A model generated the notes under the pieces. That model had not been told where the DNA came from, did not search any database, and saw only the letters and a list, made by a program, of their open reading frames with translations. DNA of 64,000 bases from an uncultured Bacteroides sp. Its GTDB lineage: Bacteria > Bacteroidota > Bacteroidia > Bacteroidales > Bacteroidaceae. The stretch spans positions 29,879-93,878 of the forward strand of contig CAJKXC010000004.1 of assembly GCA_905203765.1 (NCBI GenBank), given 5' to 3'. This document shows, in pieces, positions 51,076 through 58,475 of this stretch. Every line of letters starts with the position of its first letter. Within the stretch, counting starts at the first letter, position 1. Position numbers and translations under genes: made by a program.

Positions 51076-52713
51076 ATGAAGAAAATAACGATGATAGCCC
51101 TTGCTGTGCTTACGACTGTAAGTGCTGGGGCACAGACGATATATGATGCAGCGAATATTGCACAGAAGGATTTGAATGGTACAGCCCGTTTCGTCGGAAT
51201 GGGTGGAGCAATGGGTGCATTGGGTGGTGATATTTCTACTATCGGAACAAATCCTGCCGGTATTGGTATTTATCGCAGTAACGATGCAATGCTTACATTC
51301 GGTTATTCAATGACAGGCACTGAAAGCAAGTATTTGGGAAACAAATTCGAAGAGAATAAAAGCCGTTGGAACTTTGATAATGCGGGTTTTGTACTCTCTA
51401 CCAAGATAGGTAACCAGACTTCTTTGCGTTATGTGAACTTTGGATTTAATTATCATAAAACAAAGTCATTCTATAAGAATATGTCGATGGCTGGTGCTTT
51501 GGGGACGCTTTCACAAACTTATCAAATGGCAACTCAGGCAGATGGCTGTACGCCGGAATTCTGGGAAAGTTCGAGATACAATCATTTTAATAACCCTGAG
51601 ATTGGCTGGTTGTCTGCCTTAGGGTATAATGGTTATCTGATTAGCCCGGAGATAACAACGAAACCTACAGATTGGAAATATACGGATGATCAAGGTAATC
51701 AATTGTATGATGAAAATGGTGCGCCCTTGTATGAAAACTATGATTTCTATACAAGTGTAGTGGATGGGGTTAATAATGCCAATATCCGTAGATTCCGTTC
51801 TCAGGAGCGTGGCGGCATCGACCAATACGATTTTAATGTATCATTTAATGTGAATGACCGCTTTTACTTCGGTGTGACAGTTGGTGCATACGATGTGAAC
51901 TATTGGAAATCCACTCTGTACGATGAAGATTATGGCGGGGGTACCGGATATGTTCTGGAGAGCAATAATAGAATCAGCGGTTCGGGTTTTGATGTAAAAC
52001 TGGGAACTATCTTCCGTCCGATAGAGTCATCTCCTTTACGTATCGGTCTGGCTGTCCATACTCCTGTCTTCTATAATCTGACTTATACTACTAACGCATA
52101 CTTGCGTTCGGATCTCTTCTTTGGCGATGATGCCGAGCCCAGTGCTACAGAAGTAGATTCTTATGCAGCTTTAGGACATAGGAATATGAACCGGGATTTT
52201 GAATTGAGAACTCCGTGGCTTTTTAATGCAAGTTTAGGATATACAGTCGGCAATTATCTGGCTTTGGATGCTGAATATGAATACGAAGATTATTCCAGAA
52301 TGAAGTTCCGTGATGATGAGGGATATGAAGACACTTTCGAGTTTGAGAATAATGAAATGGGAAATAAACTAAAAGGTGTCAGCACGTTCCGCATCGGCGC
52401 TGAATACAAACCGATATCTGAATTCTCCCTTCGTGCCGGATATAATTATAGCACGGCTGCCTTTGAAAAGGATGCTTTCAAGTCTCTTGCATATAATTCT
52501 ATAAATACGGATACTGACTATTCTAACAGTAAATCAATGAATACTTTTACGTTAGGCGTTGGATATCGCTTCTCAGCCTTTTATGCTGATTTGGCTTATA
52601 AATATGATACTTATAAAGCTAATTTCTATGCTTTCGACGAGGCTGACTTGCAGGCAACCAAAGTTACCAATACCCGCAGCCAGGTACTCTTTACCTTAGG
52701 TGTACGATTCTAA
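51076..52713 (+). CDS. Outer-membrane beta-barrel protein, OmpP1/FadL-like
   Basis: Exported barrel protein, 545 aa, signal peptide MKKITMIALAVLTTVSAGA. The N-terminal segment DLNGTARFVGMGGAMGALGGDISTIGTNPAGIGIYRS matches (in pieces) the OmpP1/FadL/TodX family start, where a conserved G-G-x-S/D and N-P-A-G motif follows the signal. Alternating aromatic strands run to the C-terminal VLFTLGVRF, ending in Phe as barrels do. FadL relatives import hydrophobic compounds; the Bacteroides members have no proven substrate. Probably in one transcript with the Ser/Arg-rich protein and ended by a GC-rich terminator. Confidence 0.8.
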   Translation: MKKITMIALAVLTTVSAGAQTIYDAANIAQKDLNGTARFVGMGGAMGALGGDISTIGTNPAGIGIYRSNDAMLTFGYSMTGTESKYLGNKFEENKSRWNFDNAGFVLSTKIGNQTSLRYVNFGFNYHKTKSFYKNMSMAGALGTLSQTYQMATQADGCTPEFWESSRYNHFNNPEIGWLSALGYNGYLISPEITTKPTDWKYTDDQGNQLYDENGAPLYENYDFYTSVVDGVNNANIRRFRSQERGGIDQYDFNVSFNVNDRFYFGVTVGAYDVNYWKSTLYDEDYGGGTGYVLESNNRISGSGFDVKLGTIFRPIESSPLRIGLAVHTPVFYNLTYTTNAYLRSDLFFGDDAEPSATEVDSYAALGHRNMNRDFELRTPWLFNASLGYTVGNYLALDAEYEYEDYSRMKFRDDEGYEDTFEFENNEMGNKLKGVSTFRIGAEYKPISEFSLRAGYNYSTAAFEKDAFKSLAYNSINTDTDYSNSKSMNTFTLGVGYRFSAFYADLAYKYDTYKANFYAFDEADLQATKVTNTRSQVLFTLGVRF

Positions 52714-52772
52714 AAGAACAGTTTTAATTGCAAATAACCTTTCATTGCCAATACCTTCGGGTATAAAAAGGG

Positions 52773-52810
52773 ATCCCCGGAATGCATGAGCGCATCCGGG
52801 GATTATTTTG
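52773..52810 (+). terminator. Intrinsic terminator after the FadL-like gene
   Basis: Stem ATCCCCGGA (52773-52781) and TCCGGGGAT (52795-52803) followed by TATTTTG. It is close enough to the convergent operon end to serve both. Confidence 0.75.
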
Positions 52811-52826
52811 TTTAAGAGGGGAGAGA

Positions 52827-53726
52827 TTACCAGTACCATGCCACGCCGAAAGAGTAGGGCGTTACTTCCGGTCCTTTGTTCTTCTGGAACAGCCCGTAAG
52901 TGGAATAGCGAAGGTAGACGCCGATGTTGCCGTAACCGGCTTGTGCCAGCAGGTTGATGCCGACGGGCTGTACGTACATACCTTTACCCATTGTCCGCTT
53001 CTTGCCGCCGTTGATGTGCGAGAAGGATTTTACTCCGTGGCGTATCTCAAACTCTGGACCGGCATTGAAGAATACTTTGCTGTGTCCTACTCTTTGCTGC
53101 CATTCCAGCAGTACGGGAATGCGGAAAAAGTAGTGGCGAAGCCGGCTTCCGCTGTATGTGGTGGTTTCATCGCCGGCGGTGAAGAAACTTTCTCCATCTT
53201 CTTTCAGCAGGGCGTAATTGCCGTCGATGTTGAACGAACGGTATCCCCAGCTGACGCCTAAATTGACTCCCCAATGCGGGTTTCTCTTGAAATTGTGGTA
53301 AACAGACAATAGATTGAAACCGAACTCCCATGACTTTGACAGATCGAGGTTTGCCTCTTTGCTTGTACCGAATGAAAGGAAGTCGTTTGTCATCCAGCTG
53401 AAACCGATAAATACACCGGAGCAGTGCGGGTCGTACGAATTATATCTCTTCTTCTGGGGGATGAACGGCAGTGCATCCAGGAAGGTACGCTTGTCGGCAT
53501 CTACCTTTTCAAGATAAACTCCTTCAAAGATTTGCTCTTCTTTCTTTTCGTTTTCTCCCAACTCTTCATAGACCTTGATGCGCAAGTCTCCTTTGCCTTT
53601 CAGGATGATGATAGAGTCTCCTTGTGTTTTTACAGTCGCTTTTTCGGGGTCAGTCTGCTGTTGTGCCGACAGGTGGCAAGCCGGTACGGCGAACAGGCAA
53701 GCCAAGATCATAACTTTGGTTTTCAT
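52827..53726 (-). CDS. Outer-membrane beta-barrel protein (PorT/OmpW-size), last gene of the ECF operon
   Basis: A 299-aa exported protein with a signal peptide (MKTKVMILACLFAVPACHLSA). Residues about 25-95 look like a periplasmic or linker part, including KGDLRIKVYEELGENEKKEE. The rest alternates aromatic and polar residues as in an eight- to ten-stranded barrel and ends YSFGVAWYW. No specific family is certain. It is the fourth gene of the sigma/anti-sigma operon and a plausible target or sensor of envelope stress. Confidence 0.75.
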   Translation of the reverse strand: MKTKVMILACLFAVPACHLSAQQQTDPEKATVKTQGDSIIILKGKGDLRIKVYEELGENEKKEEQIFEGVYLEKVDADKRTFLDALPFIPQKKRYNSYDPHCSGVFIGFSWMTNDFLSFGTSKEANLDLSKSWEFGFNLLSVYHNFKRNPHWGVNLGVSWGYRSFNIDGNYALLKEDGESFFTAGDETTTYSGSRLRHYFFRIPVLLEWQQRVGHSKVFFNAGPEFEIRHGVKSFSHINGGKKRTMGKGMYVQPVGINLLAQAGYGNIGVYLRYSTYGLFQKNKGPEVTPYSFGVAWYW

Positions 53727-53745
53727 ATTGTATAATGTTTGATTG

Positions 53746-54216
53746 TTATTCCGGTTTATAAAGCATATCCATCATTTCTCTTTCACTGAGTGCTCCTTCG
53801 ATATAGATCAGAGTCCCCATCGAATCCTTGCCTATCTTGAAGAGTATGTAGCGGTTTAATTTCTTCTTGTCACGTTCCACCTCTTTCAATTGATAGTAGG
53901 CACTGCGCAGAATGCCGCTGTCCATTACTTCCTGGGCCTTCTTCACATTCTCCTGCTTGTCGTGGGCAAGGGCTTGCTGAATCTCCTGGCGATAGGGTGA
54001 TACGTTTTTGAATACAAGGCTTTTGTAGGTGGTCATGCGGTAGGATTTCAGGATGCTTCCATTCAGTTCTACTCTGGTCACGTCCTTTTGCTCGCCATAC
54101 TTATTGAATAAAGAGGCTATTTGCAAGCCATCCTGTGCCCGGACAAGAACGGGCAGGCAAATCAGCAAGGACAAGAGGCACAAACCTCGCAGACAACTAA
54201 GTATAGATGTTTTCAT
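53746..54216 (-). CDS. Small exported protein of unknown function in the ECF operon
   Basis: A 156-aa protein with a signal peptide (SLLICLPVLVRAQ). It has no lipobox and no recognised catalytic motif. The mature part is mixed alpha/beta (LFNKYGEQKDVTRVELNG; LNRYILFKIGKDSMGTLIYIEG) and resembles the small exported proteins often found after anti-sigma factors in Bacteroides. A role in envelope sensing is inference from position only: 13 bp downstream of the anti-sigma gene and 19 bp upstream of the barrel gene. Confidence 0.7.
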   Translation of the reverse strand: MKTSILSCLRGLCLLSLLICLPVLVRAQDGLQIASLFNKYGEQKDVTRVELNGSILKSYRMTTYKSLVFKNVSPYRQEIQQALAHDKQENVKKAQEVMDSGILRSAYYQLKEVERDKKKLNRYILFKIGKDSMGTLIYIEGALSEREMMDMLYKPE

Positions 54217-54229
54217 AACCTGGTTTATA

Positions 54230-54655
54230 TTAATGTTGAAACAGTAAGTTACTTAAATCTTCGTCAGTGAAACTGGCGTTTTGCAGGGCTTCCATCGCCT
54301 TGGCTTCCACCAGTTTCTCGTCTGTATAACGTTTTCCGTCGATAATGACATAATTCTCGGAAGAGGCGGAGAACGAAAAGATCCTGGCTATTCCGATGAG
54401 CAGGAGCAATCCGGCTGCAATACCGCTAAGGGTGTAGAGCGTGCGATGCAGGAAAGCGGATCTTTTTGAAGGCAAGACTTCCGGGTTTTCCTCTGGTCCG
54501 GCTTTCACTTCCCGGTCTAAATAGGCAAACAGAGGACGGTATACTTGCAGATGCTCCGGCACTTCCTCTCCGGTAAAGAAACGGCGCAGTTCCCGTTCTT
54601 CTTCGCAGGTGGTTTCTCCTTCGAAGTATTTGTTCAACAGTTCATCTATCTTCAT
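54230..54655 (-). CDS. Probable anti-sigma factor, single-pass membrane protein
   Basis: A 141-aa protein placed directly after an ECF sigma factor, with a 4-bp overlap. The N-terminal 60 residues (MKIDELLNKYFEGETTCEEE) resemble the cytosolic sigma-binding part seen in such proteins, a membrane helix spans about residues 73-93 (TLSGIAAGLLLLIGIARIF), and about 45 residues lie outside. It lacks the zinc HxxxCxxC motif of classical ZAS anti-sigma factors, so the function rests on gene order and topology. Confidence 0.72.
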   Translation of the reverse strand: MKIDELLNKYFEGETTCEEERELRRFFTGEEVPEHLQVYRPLFAYLDREVKAGPEENPEVLPSKRSAFLHRTLYTLSGIAAGLLLLIGIARIFSFSASSENYVIIDGKRYTDEKLVEAKAMEALQNASFTDEDLSNLLFQH

Positions 54656-55173
54656 GGCTCATTTCTCCTTTTCTTTTCTTGTATGGTTTGCAGGTAAATG
54701 TCTCTCACTTTCTTTCTTGCCCTGGACAGGTTGCTGCGGATGGCTTCCGGCCCGCAGCCGGTAATTTCGGCTATTTCATCCGTCTCGTACCCTTGAATGT
54801 CTTTCATCTGCATGATGGTGCGTTGCAGGTTGGGCAACGAGTTTATGATTTCGTGCATCAGGCGCATTTCATCTTTAATCTCCAATAACCGTTCCGGGGT
54901 TGCGGTGGGTGCTGCCGCTTGTACGGTGTCCAGCGACAGGTTGCTGCTGTGTTTGCATCGCCAGATGTCTATGCAGTGATTGTGCGTCAACGTCATGGCA
55001 AAGGCTTCGATGCTGCGGTATTGCTCCAGTTCAAGCCTTTTGTTCCATAGCTTGAGCAATACTTCCTGGACAGCATCTTCGGCATCTTCCGGATCGTCGG
55101 TCATCTTCCGTGCGTAATTCAACAGCTTGGCACGGAGAGGAAGAACAGTTATTTTGAATTGTTTGAGTTCCAT
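54652..55173 (-). CDS. ECF-type RNA polymerase sigma factor
   Basis: Group 4 sigma factor, 173 aa. Region 2 includes YARKMTDDPEDAEDAVQEVLLKLW and the DNA-melting helix; region 4 includes LPNLQRTIMQMKDIQGYETDEIAE and a helix-turn-helix ending in SNLSRARKKVRD (each motif given in part). The length and domain order fit the sigma-24/RpoE-like class of Bacteroidota. It heads an operon with an anti-sigma factor and two envelope proteins, so it probably answers to a cell-envelope signal. The region upstream has a GTAAC word that could be its own -35, but this is weak. Confidence 0.92.
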   Translation of the reverse strand: MELKQFKITVLPLRAKLLNYARKMTDDPEDAEDAVQEVLLKLWNKRLELEQYRSIEAFAMTLTHNHCIDIWRCKHSSNLSLDTVQAAAPTATPERLLEIKDEMRLMHEIINSLPNLQRTIMQMKDIQGYETDEIAEITGCGPEAIRSNLSRARKKVRDIYLQTIQEKKRRNEP

Positions 55174-55220
55174 TTACATTAGTAGGACGAACGAGTTACG
55201 CGAACGTGACATCGAAACAT

Positions 55221-55254
55221 AAAAAAAGGGACTGCCAAAGATAGCAGTCCCTTT
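55221..55254 (-). terminator. Intrinsic terminator of the rubrerythrin gene
   Basis: On the minus strand an 11-bp stem AAAGGGACTGC (55254-55244) with 55235-55225, 8-nt loop, then a T-run (55227-55221). It lies 24-57 bp after the rubrerythrin stop codon. Confidence 0.85.
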
Positions 55255-55277
55255 CCTTACATTACTATAAAATTGGA

Positions 55278-55835
55278 TTATTTCTTGAAGTATCTGTTGT
55301 ATAAGCCTTCAAAACCCTTGCCATGACGAGCTTCGTCCTTTGCCATTTCGTGAACGGTGTCGTGAATAGCATCCAGATTCAATGCTTTAGCGCGAGTAGC
55401 AATACGCTTCTTATCTTCGCATGCGCCTGATTCGGCGTTCATTCTCTTTTCGAGGTTAGTCTTGGTATCCCATACGCAGTCGCCCAGCAGTTCGGCAAAT
55501 TTGGAAGCGTGTTCAGCTTCTTCCCAAGCGTAACGCTTGAATGCTTCTGCTACTTCAGGATAACCTTCGCGATCGGCCTGGCGGCTCATTGCCAAGTACA
55601 TACCAACTTCTGTACATTCGCCCATGAAGTGGTTGTTCAAGTCTTTAATCATTTCGTCGTCGCAACCTTTAGCTACGCCGATAACATGTTCGTCGGCGAA
55701 AACCAACGGGCCGTCAGCTTTTGCTTCTTCTACTTCTACGAACTTGCTGGCAGGAGCTTTACACAACGGGCATTTCTCGGGAGCTGCGTCACCTTCGTAT
55801 ACGTAACCGCAGACAGTACATCTAAACTTTTTCAT
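55278..55835 (-). CDS. Reverse rubrerythrin (rubredoxin domain at the N-terminus)
   Basis: Peroxide-reducing di-iron protein for oxygen tolerance in anaerobes; 185 aa. Here the rubredoxin part comes first: residues 1-40 with CTVCGYVYEG and CPLCKAP (two CxxC knuckles for one iron). The ferritin-like di-iron domain follows, with E residues in GECTEVGMYL and EEAEHASKF and the ExxH of KDEARHGKGFEG. This reversed order is known from clostridial and Bacteroides proteins. The gene lies 71 bp downstream of a PerR-like regulator, which probably controls it. Confidence 0.93.
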   Translation of the reverse strand: MKKFRCTVCGYVYEGDAAPEKCPLCKAPASKFVEVEEAKADGPLVFADEHVIGVAKGCDDEMIKDLNNHFMGECTEVGMYLAMSRQADREGYPEVAEAFKRYAWEEAEHASKFAELLGDCVWDTKTNLEKRMNAESGACEDKKRIATRAKALNLDAIHDTVHEMAKDEARHGKGFEGLYNRYFKK

Positions 55836-55851
55836 TTTCTTTCAGATTTTA

Positions 55852-55890
55852 ATCAGTTGAATTAGTTATTCTCTTATATCAGTTGAATTA
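55852..55890. repeat. Two direct copies of ATCAGTTGAATTA between rubrerythrin and PerR genes
   Basis: The 13-mer occurs at 55852-55864 and 55878-55890, 26 bp apart, in the 71-bp gap. They could be binding sites for the adjacent Fur-family regulator or a short duplication. Confidence 0.5.
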
Positions 55891-55906
55891 ATTGCTCTTT
55901 GTCTTA

Positions 55907-56323
55907 TTAAGCGTTCTTCTGTTCGATGCAATGCTTACAGATTCCTTTATAGTAGTAATGAACCTCTTGTATGTCGTGTCCATTCAAGTCCATGTCTACT
56001 ACTTGTTTCATGTTTTCATTGCATTCCAAATCGTAAATCTTTCCGCACTGTTTGCACAAAAAGTGTGCATGCGGGGTGGTATCTGCATCATAACAAGTGT
56101 TCCGTTCATCAATCGTCAGCGTTTGGGCAGCGCCCTGTTCGCTCAGCAGTTTTAGGGTATTGTACACCGTTGTCTTCGACAATGTAGGTATAGAGGGAGC
56201 CAACGCTGTATAAATCTCGTCCACTGTAGGATGCGTGCGATGCTTTATCAGGTAATCCATAATTGCCATGCGCTGTACTGACGGCTTAATGTTGTGGTCT
56301 TGCAATCGTTTTACTACATCCAT
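55907..56323 (-). CDS. Fur-family transcriptional regulator, PerR-like
   Basis: Metal-dependent peroxide-responsive repressor, 138 aa. The winged-helix domain spans about 1-80 (MDYLIKHRTHPTVDEIYTAL, TLSKTTVYNTLKLL is the recognition region). The dimer domain has HAHFLCKQCGKIYDLE and CKHC, two CxxC pairs for the structural zinc. PerR rather than Fur is suggested by the adjoining rubrerythrin gene; the regulatory metal ligands cannot prove it. A near-ideal Bacteroides promoter lies upstream. Confidence 0.9.
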   Translation of the reverse strand: MDVVKRLQDHNIKPSVQRMAIMDYLIKHRTHPTVDEIYTALAPSIPTLSKTTVYNTLKLLSEQGAAQTLTIDERNTCYDADTTPHAHFLCKQCGKIYDLECNENMKQVVDMDLNGHDIQEVHYYYKGICKHCIEQKNA

Positions 56324-56371
56324 ATCATCTCCTTTTTCAAACTTGTAATAGTTACATTTTTAATTCACTTG

Positions 56372-56402
56372 CAAAGATAGGGACTTCTTCCAATTCTCCA
56401 AA
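56372..56402 (-). promoter_or_regulatory. Promoter of the PerR gene
   Basis: On the minus strand TTTG (56402-56399), 19 nt, TATCTTTG (56379-56372): a full match to the Bacteroides consensus. Confidence 0.75.
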
Positions 56403-56442
56403 AGATTTCCGTCATTTTTTTTAGGGAAACGGATAAAAATGC

Positions 56443-58338
56443 TTAGGGATGCTTCTCGATGGGTTGATAGGGAATCTCCAACCAGAACTCGGAACCTTTA
56501 CCTACTTCGGAACATACGCCGACGGTGGCATTCATCTTTTCGGCAAGCATCCGGCAGATGGACAGTCCCAGTCCGGTACCTTGTTTGAAGCTGTCCAGCT
56601 TCACGAAGCGGTCGAAGACCTGTTGCTGCTTTTCCGGTGCAATGCCGCATCCGGTGTCGCGGACAAAGAACCGCAGTTTGCCGTCTTTGGGCGGGTAGTA
56701 GCCGACGGTGATGCTGCCCTGGGTGGTATATTTGATGGCGTTGGAGAGGTAGTTGCCAAGTATCTGTATGACCCGGTTCTTTTCGGTACGGATAAAACAT
56801 TTGCCGAGAGACGGAGCTATGATGCACTGTACGTTTTCCGGCATTCGCAGTCGGAAGGCATCTTCCAGTTCTCCAAGGCAATTGTTGATTTCTACCTTGG
56901 TATATTTGAATTCCAGCAGTCCGGCTTCTATCTTCGACAGGTCCAGAATATCATTAATCAGTTGCAGCAGCAGGTAGTTATTGCTCTCGATAATCTGTAT
57001 GTACTCGCGGGTCTCCGGTGTATCGGCGGTTTCGGCAAGGATGCTCGAGAAGCCTACAATGGCATTGAGCGGAGTGCGTATCTCGTGGCTCATGTTGGCG
57101 AGGAAGGCGGACTTCAACCGGTCGGCTTCTTCGGCGTGTTCCTTGGCTTTGATAAGTTCTCTCTTCACCCTTAGCGAACGGATGTGATATATGGAATATA
57201 ATGCCAGGGACAACAGGAGAAAGATGCCCGCCGACCAGATGTAAACCTTGTATTGCTGATAGAATGTGGGTGGCTTGTGAAAGTAGACGGCCTTGACAGG
57301 ATATAGTTCTTCCGGGATATCATACCATTTCAAGTCGGTGTAGTTAAGATAGGTGCGGGGGATGCCGCCATTCTGATAGGGGATGGACGATGCCGGTTCC
57401 CCGTCTAAGATACGGTTGAGGACGGACATGGTAGTTTCTGCAAAGTCGCGGATGGAAATGTAATATCCGCCTGCAAAGAAATTCTCCTGCAAATCCATGT
57501 CGGCTATGGTGAAGATGGGTACTTCCAGGAAAGAGGGCAGTATCTTTTTCAGATGGTCGGACAGATAATAGTTTTCTCTTTTTCCGTATTGCTGGAACCA
57601 GGAGTAATATATGATTCCGGTTGATTTGCCATACGTTTTCAGGGTATCCAGCAGTTGTTCGGTGGTCATTGCATCGGACGAAAGCAGTTCGAGATTCATT
57701 GCCGGAAACTCCGCCTGCATGGTTTCCTCGATGGCCTGACGGGTGACGATGCTGATATAGCGGTAATCTGAGATGAAAGCAACCTGCTTTATGTCGGGTT
57801 GCAGCTGCTTCATCAGGTTCAGCGTTTCCGATATATAATAAGGTTGCTCCAATACCGTGACATTATACTTCTTATTAAACTCCTTGATCGGGATGCTGTT
57901 TTCTGCTGTCAGTATGCTTTTGCTCAATAAGGTTTGCAGGTCGGCAGGCACCTTGTTGCGTGAGTAGCACAGCACCACGGGGATGTCTTTCCACGGACCG
58001 TCGAAGAGGGGAGCGCTCACCATCCATCCCGGATCGCCTATGACTACTACCACTTTGGGCGGATGGGGGAAGGTTTGCAGTATCTTTTCCTGCAGCAACC
58101 GGACTTCTTCTTCATCTTTTAATAAGGGTACAGACAAGAAAAAGTCTTTTAATTCCATGTCCTGCTTGCCGATAAGATGTCGTAATTCCGTATCAAAGCT
58201 TTTCGTCCATGCCTCGTCTCTATTTATGGAATTGAGCAATAGGATGTAGTCTTTATCCGTCTCCACTGCCGAAGCGGATAAATGAATTGTCAGGGATAAT
58301 AAAAGAAGCAGTAAGTACTTAAGATGCTGTATTCTCAT
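56443..58338 (-). CDS. Membrane sensor histidine kinase with ABC-substrate-binding-like periplasmic domain
   Basis: Sensor kinase of 631 aa. The start at 58338 gives signal peptide MRIQHLKYLLLLLLSLTIHL; the open frame continues to 58461 but passes through the promoter. The periplasmic part (about 25-360) has alternating alpha/beta blocks resembling the 'ABC_sub_bind' sensor fold (VVVVIGDPGWMVSAPLF, QVAFISDYRYISIV). One membrane helix lies near 367-386, then HisKA with H418 in MSHEIRTPLNAI and the ATPase domain with FFVRDTGCGIAPEK and GTGLGLSICR. It has no receiver or helix-turn-helix, and no response-regulator gene is next to it. Confidence 0.9.
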   Translation of the reverse strand: MRIQHLKYLLLLLLSLTIHLSASAVETDKDYILLLNSINRDEAWTKSFDTELRHLIGKQDMELKDFFLSVPLLKDEEEVRLLQEKILQTFPHPPKVVVVIGDPGWMVSAPLFDGPWKDIPVVLCYSRNKVPADLQTLLSKSILTAENSIPIKEFNKKYNVTVLEQPYYISETLNLMKQLQPDIKQVAFISDYRYISIVTRQAIEETMQAEFPAMNLELLSSDAMTTEQLLDTLKTYGKSTGIIYYSWFQQYGKRENYYLSDHLKKILPSFLEVPIFTIADMDLQENFFAGGYYISIRDFAETTMSVLNRILDGEPASSIPYQNGGIPRTYLNYTDLKWYDIPEELYPVKAVYFHKPPTFYQQYKVYIWSAGIFLLLSLALYSIYHIRSLRVKRELIKAKEHAEEADRLKSAFLANMSHEIRTPLNAIVGFSSILAETADTPETREYIQIIESNNYLLLQLINDILDLSKIEAGLLEFKYTKVEINNCLGELEDAFRLRMPENVQCIIAPSLGKCFIRTEKNRVIQILGNYLSNAIKYTTQGSITVGYYPPKDGKLRFFVRDTGCGIAPEKQQQVFDRFVKLDSFKQGTGLGLSICRMLAEKMNATVGVCSEVGKGSEFWLEIPYQPIEKHP

Positions 58339-58371
58339 AGCTATAGACACCTGTTTTTTGTAAACAAGCGA

Positions 58372-58402
58372 TAAAAATACGAGTAATTCGGTGAATGGCA
58401 AA
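58372..58402 (-). promoter_or_regulatory. Promoter of the sensor kinase gene
   Basis: On the minus strand TTTG (58402-58399), 19 nt, TATTTTTA (58379-58372), one mismatch from consensus. It is nearly back to back with the nadE promoter. Confidence 0.6.
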
Positions 58403-58419
58403 GTGAAACAACTGATTAT

Positions 58420-58451
58420 TTTGTGTTTGTTGATAAATTGCCGTATTTTTG
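58420..58451 (+). promoter_or_regulatory. Promoter of nadE
   Basis: TTTG (58420-58423), 20 nt, TATTTTTG (58444-58451): a full match to the Bacteroides consensus, 24 bp before the start codon. Confidence 0.75.
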
Positions 58452-58475
58452 TGCCGAACAAATAAGTAAATCCTT

